Assembly: GCF_002959895.1 (NCBI RefSeq)
Contig: NZ_PPDD01000008.1
Coordinates: 124,001 to 188,000 of the forward strand
Direction: 5' to 3'
Length of the DNA stretch: 64,000 nt
DNA from: Veillonella infantium
Lineage (GTDB): Bacteria; Bacillota; Negativicutes; Veillonellales; Veillonellaceae
Positions 11,045 through 18,786 of this stretch are shown here, piece after piece. Position 1 is the first letter of the stretch; the number at the start of each line of letters is the position of its first letter. The notes below the pieces were generated by a model, which did not search any database, was not told where the DNA came from, and saw only the letters and a list, made by a program, of their open reading frames with translations. The position numbers were made by a program, and so were the translations under genes.

Positions 11045-11755
11045 TTATTGCTCTTTTGTAACGTTGCTCAATTTGAACACGTTCAAAGGCACACCAGGGC
11101 CCATTGTAGCGGACAAGGTTACAGATTTAATGTATTGACCTTTAGCTGCTACAGGTTTAGCCTTGATAATAGTATCAACGATTGTACGGTAGTTGTCAAG
11201 TAATTTTTCTTCATCGAAGGACGCTTTACCGATGGAGCAAGAGATAATACCTGCTTTATCAGTACGGTATTCGATTTTACCAGCTTTGATTTCGTTTACT
11301 GCACGAGCAACGTCTGGAGTTACTGTACCAACTTTAGGGTTTGGCATCAAGCCTTTAGGACCCAAGATTTTACCAAGACGGCCAACTTGACCCATCATGT
11401 CTGGTGTAGCAACTACTACGTCGAAGTCGCTCCAACCACCTTGGATTTTAGCTACTAACTCTTCAGAACCTACGAAATCTGCACCAGCTTCTTCAGCTGC
11501 TTTAATATTGTCGCCTTTTGCGAATACAAGAACGCGTTTAGTTTTGCCAGTACCATGAGGCAATACTACTGCACCACGAACTTGTTGATCAGCGTATTTA
11601 GGGTCGACATTCAAGTTGAAAGCGATTTCAACTGTTTCATCGAAATTTGCAGTTGCAGTTTTCTTAACCAACTCGATTGCTTCTACTGGTTCGTAGAACT
11701 TACCAGCTTCAATAAGTTTTACTGCCTCAGCGTATTTCTTACCTACTTTTGCCAT
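11045..11755 (-). CDS. rplA: Ribosomal protein L1
   Basis: 236-aa 50S protein of the E-site stalk, also a translational repressor of its own operon. It begins [19 protein letters not shown] and carries the family signature block [24 protein letters not shown] lies eight bases upstream. It follows rplK with an L1-site-like hairpin in the gap. Confidence 0.98.
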   Translation of the reverse strand: MAKVGKKYAEAVKLIEAGKFYEPVEAIELVKKTATANFDETVEIAFNLNVDPKYADQQVRGAVVLPHGTGKTKRVLVFAKGDNIKAAEEAGADFVGSEELVAKIQGGWSDFDVVVATPDMMGQVGRLGKILGPKGLMPNPKVGTVTPDVARAVNEIKAGKIEYRTDKAGIISCSIGKASFDEEKLLDNYRTIVDTIIKAKPVAAKGQYIKSVTLSATMGPGVPLNVFKLSNVTKEQ

Positions 11756-11772
11756 TATAATATCCTCCTTAT

Positions 11773-11798
11773 GTGGTCAAACGGGAATTCCCTCCCAC
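11773..11798 (-). promoter_or_regulatory. L1-binding-type mRNA hairpin before rplA
   Basis: On the minus strand GTGGGAGGGAATTCCCG is followed by TTTGACCAC, so GTGG pairs with CCAC around an inner GGG/CCC stem. The same arrangement occurs before rplK. The purine-rich internal loop next to GTGG is characteristic of L1 operator sites that mimic its rRNA target. Confidence 0.6.
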
Positions 11799-11831
11799 CG
11801 ATTTGCGCCTTATGCGCAAGTCGTACGCTTA

Positions 11832-12257
11832 TTAGTCAACGATTTCAATGCCCATGCTGCGAGCAGTACCTTCTACCATGCGCATACCTTGTTCTACGGT
11901 ATTAGCATTCAAGTCAGGCATTTTCAATTCAGCAATTTCACGAACTTTATCGCGACCTACTTTTGCTACTTTATCACGGTTAGGTACACCAGAACCTTTT
12001 GGAATACCTGCAGCTTTTTTCAATAATACTGCAGCTGGTGGAGTCTTAGTGATGAAGTCGAAGCTACGATCTTCATATACGTTAATAACTACTGGGATAA
12101 TCAAGCCAGCTTGTTTAGCAGTACGTTCGTTGAATTCTTTTGTGAAAGCAACGATGTTAACACCTGCTTGACCTAGTGCAGGACCAACTGGTGGTGCTGG
12201 AGTAGCTTTAGCGGCTTCAATTTGTAGTTTTACTTGTTTAACTAATTTCTTAGCCAT
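11832..12257 (-). CDS. rplK: Ribosomal protein L11
   Basis: 141-aa protein of the GTPase-associated centre. It reads [20 protein letters not shown], followed by the conserved [13 protein letters not shown] and a C-terminal rRNA-binding domain ending [14 protein letters not shown] good AGGAGG site precedes it. It is cotranscribed with nusG upstream and rplA downstream. Confidence 0.98.
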   Translation of the reverse strand: MAKKLVKQVKLQIEAAKATPAPPVGPALGQAGVNIVAFTKEFNERTAKQAGLIIPVVINVYEDRSFDFITKTPPAAVLLKKAAGIPKGSGVPNRDKVAKVGRDKVREIAELKMPDLNANTVEQGMRMVEGTARSMGIEIVD

Positions 12258-12288
12258 GGGTAATTAAACCTCCTATGCTTATACTGTG

Positions 12289-12314
12289 GTGGTAACGGAT
12301 ATACATCCTCCCAC
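12289..12314 (-). promoter_or_regulatory. L1-binding-type mRNA hairpin before rplK
   Basis: The minus strand reads GTGGGAGGATGTATATCCG then TTACCAC: an outer GTGG/CCAC stem, a GA-rich bulge and an inner GGAT/ATCC stem. This is the classical L1 feedback site form in rplK leaders, and it is nearly the same as the hairpin before rplA. Confidence 0.65.
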
Positions 12315-12359
12315 TGGCAACCAAAATCGATTGCTCTTTTTTAGAGTTATATTTATATA

Positions 12360-12896
12360 TTAAAGAGTTTTCTCAATTTGAGAGAACTCTACCTCTACCT
12401 CGGTATCTCGGTTGAACATTTCTACATTAAGTTTCAATGTTCCTTTTTCAGGGTTAAGTTCGGTAATAACACCTAGTTTATCTTCAAAGGCCCCGGACGT
12501 AATGCGTACCGTTTCACCAACTTCTACATCGATGTTGATGTTTGGTTTCTTATCCAAGCCCTGAGACTTAAGTATATGTTCTACTTCGGAATCAGAAAGT
12601 GGAACTGGTTTAGTGGCAGAGCCAACGAAACCTGTTACACCTGGTGTGTTGCGCACAACATACCAAGAGCGGTCGTTAACTTCCATTTCAACCAATACGT
12701 ACCCAGGAAATATCTTACGTTTTACTACTTTTTTAACCCCATCTTTTTCGTCAATTTCGTCTTCAAGAGGTACCAAAATTCGGCTAATCACATCTTGTAG
12801 ACCCATAGACTGAACTTTAAGTTCAAGAGTGGTTTTAACTTTATTTTCGTAGCCTGAATAGGTATGAATTACATACCACTTCTTATCTGCTTCCAT
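12360..12896 (-). CDS. nusG: Transcription termination/antitermination factor NusG
   Basis: 178 aa: an N-terminal NGN domain (MEADKKWYVIHTYSGYENKV) and a C-terminal KOW domain containing VGETVRITSGAFEDKLGVI. It binds the clamp of elongating RNA polymerase and links to Rho or the ribosome. Placed between secE and rplK as in most bacteria, 12 bases after secE. Confidence 0.97.
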   Translation of the reverse strand: MEADKKWYVIHTYSGYENKVKTTLELKVQSMGLQDVISRILVPLEDEIDEKDGVKKVVKRKIFPGYVLVEMEVNDRSWYVVRNTPGVTGFVGSATKPVPLSDSEVEHILKSQGLDKKPNINIDVEVGETVRITSGAFEDKLGVITELNPEKGTLKLNVEMFNRDTEVEVEFSQIEKTL

Positions 12897-12908
12897 GAAA
12901 TGGCCCCC

Positions 12909-13130
12909 TTATCCAACAAAGTGCAACAACGTATTAAAAAGTTGGGCAAAGACTGCATCAAGTATATAAATAATAAAGGCGATGAAAATCGTCACTAAGA
13001 ATACTACTATTGTATAATTGATGAGTTCTTTTTTTGTTGGCCAGACTACTTTTTTAAGTTCAGCTTTCACACCGCGGAAGAATTTTCCAAATCCACCACG
13101 CTGCTGCACTGCTGAGTTAGACTTTGCCAT
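12909..13130 (-). CDS. secE: Preprotein translocase subunit SecE
   Basis: 73-aa single-span form of SecE. The amphipathic GKFFRGVKAELKKVVWPTKKEL precedes one C-terminal membrane segment of about 22 residues (TIVVFLVTIFIAFIIYILDA). It clamps SecY in the Sec translocon. It lies between rpmG and nusG. Confidence 0.95.
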   Translation of the reverse strand: MAKSNSAVQQRGGFGKFFRGVKAELKKVVWPTKKELINYTIVVFLVTIFIAFIIYILDAVFAQLFNTLLHFVG

Positions 13131-13171
13131 TGTTTCACATCCTCAAATCAACAGGTAATGAATGATAAGAA

Positions 13172-13321
13172 TTATTTTGTTTCACGGTGTAATGTATGTT
13201 TACCGCAGAATTTGCAATATTTCATCATTTCAATACGATCAGGATTGTTCTTTTTGTTCTTGTTCGTTTGATAGTTACGTTGTTTGCAATCTGTGCAAGC
13301 TAAAGTAATGGCATTACGCAT
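13172..13321 (-). CDS. rpmG: Ribosomal protein L33, zinc-binding form
   Basis: A 49-aa ORF starting ATG at 13321, reading [18 protein letters not shown] and ending HTLHRETK. The paired cysteines (LACTDC and YCKFCGK) mark the zinc-ribbon C+ form. It is the first gene of the rpmG-secE-nusG-rplKAJL operon. Its promoter lies 74 bases upstream. Confidence 0.96.
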   Translation of the reverse strand: MRNAITLACTDCKQRNYQTNKNKKNNPDRIEMMKYCKFCGKHTLHRETK

Positions 13322-13394
13322 CCGGATACACCTCGCTTTTTCTTTACTAAAATCTGTCTCTTGTACTCGAAAACGCTCGACTACATACTAAAGA

Positions 13395-13423
13395 AATATA
13401 TCATACGTAGCAAGCAATGTCAA
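13395..13423 (-). promoter_or_regulatory. Promoter of the rpmG-secE-nusG-rpl operon
   Basis: TTGACA (13423-13418), a 17-base spacer and TATATT (13400-13395) read towards rpmG. This is the best vegetative promoter match in this part of the window. Confidence 0.85.
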
Positions 13424-13438
13424 GATTTTTGAGCAACT

Positions 13439-13515
13439 CAAAAAAGCCAGGCACATGTACCTGACAGGGATAGTATAACAAAAAATGGCGTTCCTTGTCT
13501 AGAAAGGAACGCCAT
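13439..13515 (-). terminator. Terminators downstream of norB
   Basis: A strong 12-bp hairpin (13485-13496 with 13504-13515) with a T-run on the minus strand, followed by a smaller hairpin CAGGTA/TGCCTG near 13446-13461 also followed by TTTTTT. Together they insulate the ribosomal operon promoter from norB. Apart from these and the promoter, the 328 bases between rpmG and norB hold nothing I recognise. Confidence 0.85.
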
Positions 13516-13649
13516 AATATGGTACTAAATCATCACATATTTTTCATACATTTTATGCTGTTAACTCATACAGTTAAATAGAATTAATAATATGATTTAA
13601 TACCCATTAAATCATCTATTTGCAGATTAAGAAGTAATCTATTTATAGA

Positions 13650-15887
13650 TTAAGATTTCTTCGGAAATAGAACTTTCACAATTTGCCAGAAGAATGCTAC
13701 TGCACCAACGATTAAGATGGTATCACCAATTAAACGAGCCCAACGCAAGTTTTGTAACAATGGTTGTTGCATGAATTCTTCGCTACGTGCAAACCACAAA
13801 CCATGTGTAATACTTGCCCATGCTTGAATAAGACCTATTGGCAACAAGCTAATGAGTACCATTAAGGCAAGACCTATATTGAGAGCCCAGAAGCCGAACT
13901 TCATCAATTTATCATTGAATTCTACTTCAGGTCGAATGTAACGCGCAATAAGGAATACAAAGCCTAAGCTTAAGAAACCATATACGCCGAACAATGCGGT
14001 ATGCGCATGTACTGCTGTTGTATTAAGACCTTGAATGTAGAATAAGGATACAGGCATATTAATCAAGAAACCAAAGACCCCTGCACCTACTAAATTCCAG
14101 AAGGACACGGCAATGAAACAATACACAGGCCATTTTAGACGATGCATCCAAGGAGCACTATGAAGACGTGTATAGTTTTCAAAAGCTTCATAACCTAAGA
14201 GTACGAGCGGTACAACTTCTAATGCAGAGAAGGATGCGCCTGTTGCCACGATAGTAGATGTAACACCTGTGAAGTATAGATGATGGAATGTACCAGGGAT
14301 ACCACCTATGAGATAAATAGCCCCAGAAGAGATCGCCGCAACTGTACCAGCACGATACGATACAAGACCTAATGTAACAAAGATAAATGCCATCAATGTA
14401 GTGGAGAATACTTCGAAGAAGCCTTCAACCCAAAGGTGAATTACCCACCAGCGCCAATATTCCATAATCGCTAAATGGCTATGTTCACCATAGAATAACC
14501 CTGGACCATAGAAGATACCTACCATGATGACGGAGAATATGAAGGCTGCAATGAGGTTTTTATCACCTTTCTGTTTGAAGGCTCCAATAATGCTACGTAT
14601 CATGAGTACAAGCCAGAATAAAATACCAATGTATTCAATCCACTGCCAAATACGACCCAACTCGATATATTCGTAACCTTGGTGTCCGAGAAGGAAATTC
14701 CACGCTGCTGGAATTTGATGTGCTACGCCTAAATATGTACCAGCGAAGGAACCTACTACAAGAACTACAAGAGCCCAGAATAAGATGTCCACACCAAGCT
14801 TTTGATATTTAGGATCCTTACCACCATTAATGATTGGTGCCAAGAATAGACCTGCACTTAGGAATGCCATAGCAATCCAGAACAAGGATGCTTGAATATG
14901 CCATGTACGAGCAATAGAGTAAGGGAAATATTGAGCCAATGGAATACCATAGAACGCTTGACCTTCTACAGTATAGTGAGCAATAATGCCGCCCATCCCT
15001 AATTGGAATAAGAACAATGCTAAGATTGTAAATAAATATTTACCTAATGCACGTTGAGATGGAGTTAAAGTAATCTTGCTAATTGGATCTTCTGTTGGTG
15101 GAACCAATGCATGTTCATCATCCTTTTTACCAAAGGACCATAGCCATACAACTACCCCAATGCCACATAATAAAATAATAACGCTCACAACAGACCAAGC
15201 AACACTTTCAGGTGTTGGATTATGATCCAATAAAGGTTCATGTGGCCAGTTATTGGTATATGTTGCATCTGTCCCCGGACGTTGTGTAGATGCCATCCAT
15301 GTAGTCCAGAAGAAGAAACGTGCCATATCAATGCGGTCTTGCAACTCAGGTAGTGTGTTATCCTTCATCGCAAAATGATCACGAGTCAAAGTCAAGTCAG
15401 GATTATCACCATACAACTCAACAAAATAACGACCAGTTAAATTCATTGCTGTAATTCGTTCTGGAGAAAGTACTACAGTTCCATCTTCGCGGACTGCACT
15501 GCCTAAATACTCTTCTTTTACAACTTCTTTTACTGCAGCTTGTTGTGCAGTTCCCAATTGGTTATAAAGAACACCAAAAGCCTCTTGAGACTTAATATCC
15601 AACATTACGGATACTTCTTTATGCAACCAATCTGCTGTCCAGTCGGGTGCTTGATAAGCGCCATGACCTAAAACTGTACCTACAGATTGACCACCTGTAG
15701 ATTGCCATGCCGATTGACCATGTAAAATATCTTCCTTAGTGAACAAGACCTGTCCATCTTGAGATACATACGCAGTCGGCACTGGCGGTGCTTGATGATA
15801 CACATCAGTACCTAGATAACCAAGAATAGAAAAGCCAATAATAAGAACGGCTACTACGGCTATCCAATACTTTTTGTATTCACCCAT
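13650..15887 (-). CDS. norB: Quinol-dependent nitric oxide reductase (qNOR)
   Basis: 745-aa membrane protein that reduces 2 NO to N2O with quinol electrons. It has an N-terminal membrane anchor plus a periplasmic cytochrome-c-like domain without a CXXCH motif (about residues 30-220), as in qNOR. A 12-helix heme-copper core follows, with histidines in ARTWHIQASLFW, GGIPGTFHHLYFTG and NTTAVHAHTALFGVYG. The start is set at 15887, where AAAAGGAGG lies seven bases upstream; an ATG ten codons earlier would place that site inside the gene. It is monocistronic. With Hcp it suggests nitrosative stress defence rather than denitrification. A leader hairpin may control it. Confidence 0.93.
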   Translation of the reverse strand: MGEYKKYWIAVVAVLIIGFSILGYLGTDVYHQAPPVPTAYVSQDGQVLFTKEDILHGQSAWQSTGGQSVGTVLGHGAYQAPDWTADWLHKEVSVMLDIKSQEAFGVLYNQLGTAQQAAVKEVVKEEYLGSAVREDGTVVLSPERITAMNLTGRYFVELYGDNPDLTLTRDHFAMKDNTLPELQDRIDMARFFFWTTWMASTQRPGTDATYTNNWPHEPLLDHNPTPESVAWSVVSVIILLCGIGVVVWLWSFGKKDDEHALVPPTEDPISKITLTPSQRALGKYLFTILALFLFQLGMGGIIAHYTVEGQAFYGIPLAQYFPYSIARTWHIQASLFWIAMAFLSAGLFLAPIINGGKDPKYQKLGVDILFWALVVLVVGSFAGTYLGVAHQIPAAWNFLLGHQGYEYIELGRIWQWIEYIGILFWLVLMIRSIIGAFKQKGDKNLIAAFIFSVIMVGIFYGPGLFYGEHSHLAIMEYWRWWVIHLWVEGFFEVFSTTLMAFIFVTLGLVSYRAGTVAAISSGAIYLIGGIPGTFHHLYFTGVTSTIVATGASFSALEVVPLVLLGYEAFENYTRLHSAPWMHRLKWPVYCFIAVSFWNLVGAGVFGFLINMPVSLFYIQGLNTTAVHAHTALFGVYGFLSLGFVFLIARYIRPEVEFNDKLMKFGFWALNIGLALMVLISLLPIGLIQAWASITHGLWFARSEEFMQQPLLQNLRWARLIGDTILIVGAVAFFWQIVKVLFPKKS

Positions 15888-15894
15888 CACATTA

Positions 15895-15939
15895 CCTCCT
15901 TTTCTATAAAAACACAAAAGGAGAGCCTTTGCTCTCCTT
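15895..15939 (-). promoter_or_regulatory. norB leader hairpin able to mask the ribosome site
   Basis: In the mRNA a 9-bp stem (AAGGAGAGC / GCTCTCCTT, plus 15918-15939) is followed by TTGTGTTTTT and then by AAAAGGAGG. The 3' arm with its trailing Ts (CTCCTTTT) is complementary to the ribosome site (AAAAGGAG), so hairpin and SD pairing are alternatives. The hairpin itself looks like a weak attenuator. Confidence 0.4.
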
Positions 15940-16014
15940 ATAATTATAATAACACTACCAAAAGAACATTTCTGTATCTTTGGTTACAAATACAATAAAT
16001 AATATATAAACTAA

Positions 16015-16052
16015 TATAAATAAAAATAGGACCCTTCTAGGGGTCCTATTTT
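16015..16052 (-). terminator. tuf terminator
   Basis: Stem AAAATAGGACCC / GGGTCCTATTTT (16023-16034 with 16041-16052), 17 bases past the tuf stop, with a T-rich tail on the minus strand. Confidence 0.88.
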
Positions 16053-16068
16053 CATAAAAAGGTATAAA

Positions 16069-17256
16069 TTAACCTTCGATTTCAGTTACAACGCCAGCGC
16101 CTACTGTATGGCCACCTTCGCGGATCGCGAAGCGAAGACCTTCTTCGATAGCGATTGGAGTGATCAATTCGATATCCATTGTTACGTTATCGCCAGGCAT
16201 ACACATTTCTACACCGTCTGGAAGGTTTACAACACCTGTTACGTCTGTTGTACGGAAGTAGAATTGTGGACGGTAGTTGGAGAAGAATGGAGTATGACGG
16301 CCACCTTCTTCCTTAGTCAATACGTAAACTTCTGCTTTGAATTTTGTGTGTGGTTTGATGGAACCTGGTTTAGCCAATACTTGACCACGTTCGATATCTT
16401 TACGGTCAACACCACGAAGCAACGCACCTACGTTGTCACCTGCTACTGCAGAGTCCAAAGTTTTGCGGAACATTTCAAGACCAGTTACTACGTATTGTTC
16501 AGCTTTTTCTTTCAAGCCTACAACTTCTACTGTGTCGCCTACGTTTACTTGACCACGTTCAACACGGCCAGTTGCTACTGTACCACGACCAGTGATTGTG
16601 AATACGTCTTCCACAGGCATCAAGAAAGGTTTGTCAGTGTCACGAACTGGAGTTGGGATGTAGGAGTCTACAGCTTCCATCAATTCGTCGATTTTAGCTA
16701 CATATTGAGCATCGCCTTCCAAAGCTTTCAACGCAGAACCTACAACGATAGGTACTTCGTCGCCAGGGAATTCGTAGGAAGAAAGAAGTTCACGAACTTC
16801 CATTTCTACCAATTCAATCAATTCTTCGTCGTCAACCATGTCAGCTTTGTTCAAGAATACTACGATTGCAGGAACACCAACTTGGCGAGCCAACAAGATG
16901 TGTTCGCGAGTTTGAGGCATAGGGCCGTCAGCTGCGGAACATACCAAGATAGCGCCGTCCATTTGAGCTGCACCAGTGATCATGTTTTTAACATAGTCAG
17001 CATGGCCTGGGCAGTCAACGTGTGCATAGTGACGGTTAGCAGTTTCATACTCAACGTGTGCAGTGTTGATTGTGATACCACGTTCACGTTCTTCTGGAGC
17101 TTTATCGATCATGCTGTAATCTTGGAAGTCAGCTTGGCCTTTTTCAGCCAATACTTTAGTGATTGCAGCTGTCAAAGTAGTTTTACCATGGTCAACGTGA
17201 CCGATTGTACCGATGTTAACATGCGGTTTCGTACGTTCAAATTTTTCTTTTGCCAT
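16069..17256 (-). CDS. tuf: Elongation factor Tu
   Basis: 395-aa GTPase that delivers aminoacyl-tRNA to the ribosome. It reads [20 protein letters not shown], with G1 GHVDHGKT, G3 [12 protein letters not shown] and G4 NKADM, then beta-barrel domains 2 and 3. The start is placed at 17256 (GGAGGA ten bases upstream); seven further codons upstream are open but unlike any EF-Tu. It stands alone between its promoter and terminator, not next to fusA. Confidence 0.98.
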   Translation of the reverse strand: MAKEKFERTKPHVNIGTIGHVDHGKTTLTAAITKVLAEKGQADFQDYSMIDKAPEERERGITINTAHVEYETANRHYAHVDCPGHADYVKNMITGAAQMDGAILVCSAADGPMPQTREHILLARQVGVPAIVVFLNKADMVDDEELIELVEMEVRELLSSYEFPGDEVPIVVGSALKALEGDAQYVAKIDELMEAVDSYIPTPVRDTDKPFLMPVEDVFTITGRGTVATGRVERGQVNVGDTVEVVGLKEKAEQYVVTGLEMFRKTLDSAVAGDNVGALLRGVDRKDIERGQVLAKPGSIKPHTKFKAEVYVLTKEEGGRHTPFFSNYRPQFYFRTTDVTGVVNLPDGVEMCMPGDNVTMDIELITPIAIEEGLRFAIREGGHTVGAGVVTEIEG

Positions 17257-17356
17257 TAGGATTGTATCCTCCTTCACAAAAACAAATTACATTCTAGTAT
17301 TAATATAATATATTAACCCTAATTTATCAATGGAATATAAGATTCCCTTATACATT

Positions 17357-17385
17357 ATTATACCATATATAGAAAAACTTCTAAA
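17357..17385 (-). promoter_or_regulatory. Probable tuf promoter
   Basis: TTTAGA (17385-17380), 17 bases, TATAAT (17362-17357) reading towards tuf, about 100 bases before the start codon. The -35 box is weak (4 of 6). Confidence 0.4.
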
Positions 17386-17468
17386 AATACAAATATTCTT
17401 CTAAAATAAAAAAACTGACAAATGTAATCCTTACACTCATCAGCTTCAATTTGTATTTTATGGAGAAA

Positions 17469-17493
17469 TAAAAAAATCCTCACCAATGTGAGG
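17469..17493 (-). terminator. tRNA cluster terminator
   Basis: CCTCAC / GTGAGG hairpin (17478-17493) followed on the minus strand by a T-run, immediately after tRNA-Met. Confidence 0.8.
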
Positions 17494-17501
17494 TTTAATG
17501 G

Positions 17502-17575
17502 TGGCGGCACACGGATTTGAACCGCGGACACACCGGGTATGAACCGATTGCTCTAGCCAACTGAGCTATGCCGCC
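17502..17575 (-). tRNA. tRNA-Met (CAT), elongator
   Basis: Cloverleaf with acceptor GGCGGCA/TGCCGCC, D-stem GCTC/GAGC, anticodon loop TTCATAC (CAT) and T-arm CGCGG-TTCAAAT-CCGTG. It lacks the three G-C pairs in the anticodon stem that mark the initiator. Last gene of the five-tRNA cluster. Confidence 0.95.
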
Positions 17576-17580
17576 ATGTA

Positions 17581-17656
17581 TGGAGCTAGTGACCGGGATT
17601 GAACCGGTGACCTTATCCTTACCAAGGATACGCTCTGCCGACTGAGCTACACCAGC
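17581..17656 (-). tRNA. tRNA-Thr (GGT)
   Basis: Acceptor GCTGGTG/CACTAGC, anticodon stem-loop TATCC-TTGGTAA-GGATA (GGT), T-arm ACCGG-TTCAATC-CCGGT; 3' CCA encoded. Confidence 0.95.
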
Positions 17657-17688
17657 ACAATGAACGATCATTTCACTGTGAATTTTTG

Positions 17689-17764
<76 letters not shown>

Positions 17765-17769
17765 ATAAA

Positions 17770-17854
<85 letters not shown>

Positions 17855-17864
17855 AAAAATAAAA

Positions 17865-17940
17865 TGGAGCTGGCGATAGGAATTGAACCCACAACCTGCT
17901 GATTACAAGTCAGCTGCTCTACCAATTGAGCTACGCCAGC
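17865..17940 (-). tRNA. tRNA-Thr (TGT)
   Basis: Acceptor GCTGGCG/CGCCAGC, anticodon stem-loop GCTGA-CTTGTAA-TCAGC (TGT); 3' CCA encoded. First tRNA after the promoters. Confidence 0.95.
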
Positions 17941-17958
17941 ATCATTACGACAAGATGT

Positions 17959-17987
17959 ATTTTATCATCCGTCCCACTAAGTGTCAA
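17959..17987 (-). promoter_or_regulatory. Proximal promoter of the tRNA cluster
   Basis: TTGACA (17987-17982), 17-base spacer, TAAAAT (17964-17959), 19 bases before tRNA-Thr(TGT). An A/T-rich block directly upstream could act as an UP element. Confidence 0.85.
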
Positions 17988-18049
17988 GAACTTTTTAAAA
18001 ACTTTTTTGAAGTTTTTTCGTTCACTGCGGTATCCCTTAGTGCTTAATC

Positions 18050-18078
18050 ATAATAACATGAAACGATACCCTATGCAA
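18050..18078 (-). promoter_or_regulatory. Distal promoter of the tRNA cluster
   Basis: TTGCAT (18078-18073), 17-base spacer, TATTAT (18055-18050), about 90 bases upstream of the proximal promoter on the same strand. Confidence 0.6.
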
Positions 18079-18162
18079 GTATTTTTTCTAAACTTTTTAA
18101 ACTTCATTTTTTCCTCATCGGCAATCATAGATAAAGATAGATAATTGCAAATATAGCCACTA

Positions 18163-18219
18163 TTATCCGATAGTACCCAAAGAGATACCTAAAATGAGGG
18201 CAATTATATATTGTTCCAT
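18163..18219 (-). CDS. Possible 18-aa hydrophobic peptide in a hairpin
   Basis: An ORF of 18 codons reads MEQYIIALILGISLGTIG and stops at TAA (18165-18163). AGGTGG lies five bases before the ATG. The peptide is almost wholly hydrophobic and could span or insert into a membrane. Its start codon and first codons form one arm of the long palindrome at 18195-18275, so translation would be masked unless the structure opens, as in type I toxins. No relative is recognised and translation is unproven; it could be chance coding inside a structured terminator. Confidence 0.3.
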   Translation of the reverse strand: MEQYIIALILGISLGTIG

Positions 18220-18275
18220 GATATCCACCTACCTTTTATATGCGGTCATACTCATGGCAATATATAATGCCCTCA
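18195..18275. repeat. 81-bp long palindrome downstream of the BrxF-like gene
   Basis: TGAGGGCA at 18195 begins a 19-base arm that pairs with 18258-18275 (18 bp, one bulged A). A second 6-bp stem CCATGA / TCATGG (18216-18221 with 18252-18257) lies inside, leaving a loop of about 30 bases. A TTTT run follows on the minus strand, so it may also act as terminator for the gene that ends at 18294. The rest of the 353 bases between tRNA-Thr(TGT) and that gene holds the two tRNA promoters. Confidence 0.75.
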
Positions 18276-18293
18276 GCAATCAATATAACTCTA

Positions 18294-18758
18294 TTAATCA
18301 ATAACCATAACACGATCAGGTTTAGTGATTGTCACTACCGCATGTTTTGGATCATTATTGTGTTCTAAGTATAATTGATCACCTTCGAGATGACCACGCC
18401 AACCTACAACAATCGGATATGTTTTACTAATAGTCTTTAATAGTTCAAGAGGATTTAAATTTAATATCGGTGCAAACAATACATTAATACCATCGATAAG
18501 AACAACTTCTGTATCACTGCGACTTAATGCACGACGAATTACTTCTTCTGCAAGTTGTGGTCTTTCATCACGAGGTACTAATAAAAACTCTTCTTCAATA
18601 AGTTGTTTTGCCTCTAAGTACTTCCAACCTTTTTGTTCAGATAATTCACGAATTAACAAACTTTTACCAGAACCAGGACCACCAACGATAAACAATATAC
18701 GTTCATCATCACCTTGAATTTGTTCCCAACGTTCTCTTACATCTTGAACTGTAACCAT
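18294..18758 (-). CDS. BrxF-like P-loop ATPase (orphan)
   Basis: 154-aa protein with a Walker A GGPGSGKS (residues 26-33), a Walker B VVLIDG (85-90), and a C-terminal WRGHLEGDQL segment. Size, order of motifs and the phrase LLKTISKTYPIVVGWRGHLEG resemble BrxF, the small P-loop protein of BREX-3 phage-defence systems, judged from memory of that family. No other BREX gene (pglZ, brxC, methylase) is near. The start is placed at 18758, where GAGGAGG lies nine bases upstream; 28 further codons upstream overlap the previous gene. It is last in the folD-hypA-hypB-secreted-protein operon, 28 bases after the neighbour. A generic AAA/NTPase is the alternative. Confidence 0.55.
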   Translation of the reverse strand: MVTVQDVRERWEQIQGDDERILFIVGGPGSGKSLLIRELSEQKGWKYLEAKQLIEEEFLLVPRDERPQLAEEVIRRALSRSDTEVVLIDGINVLFAPILNLNPLELLKTISKTYPIVVGWRGHLEGDQLYLEHNNDPKHAVVTITKPDRVMVID

Positions 18759-18786
18759 ATCCCTTGCCTCCTCGCTGTAACCGTTC

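Noticed and set aside
15888-15917. N-terminal extension of NorB by ten codons
   Set aside because: It would put the strong AAAAGGAGG site inside the coding region; the start at 15887 is better.
16108-17259. 383-codon open frame antisense to tuf
   Set aside because: No ribosome site, Cys/Phe/Tyr-rich composition and exact overlap with a highly codon-biased gene; it is a shadow of tuf.
18194-18304. 36-codon plus-strand ORF across the 18.2 kb palindrome
   Set aside because: It is hydrophobic too, but has no ribosome site and runs into the BrxF-like gene end; the minus-strand ORF is better placed.
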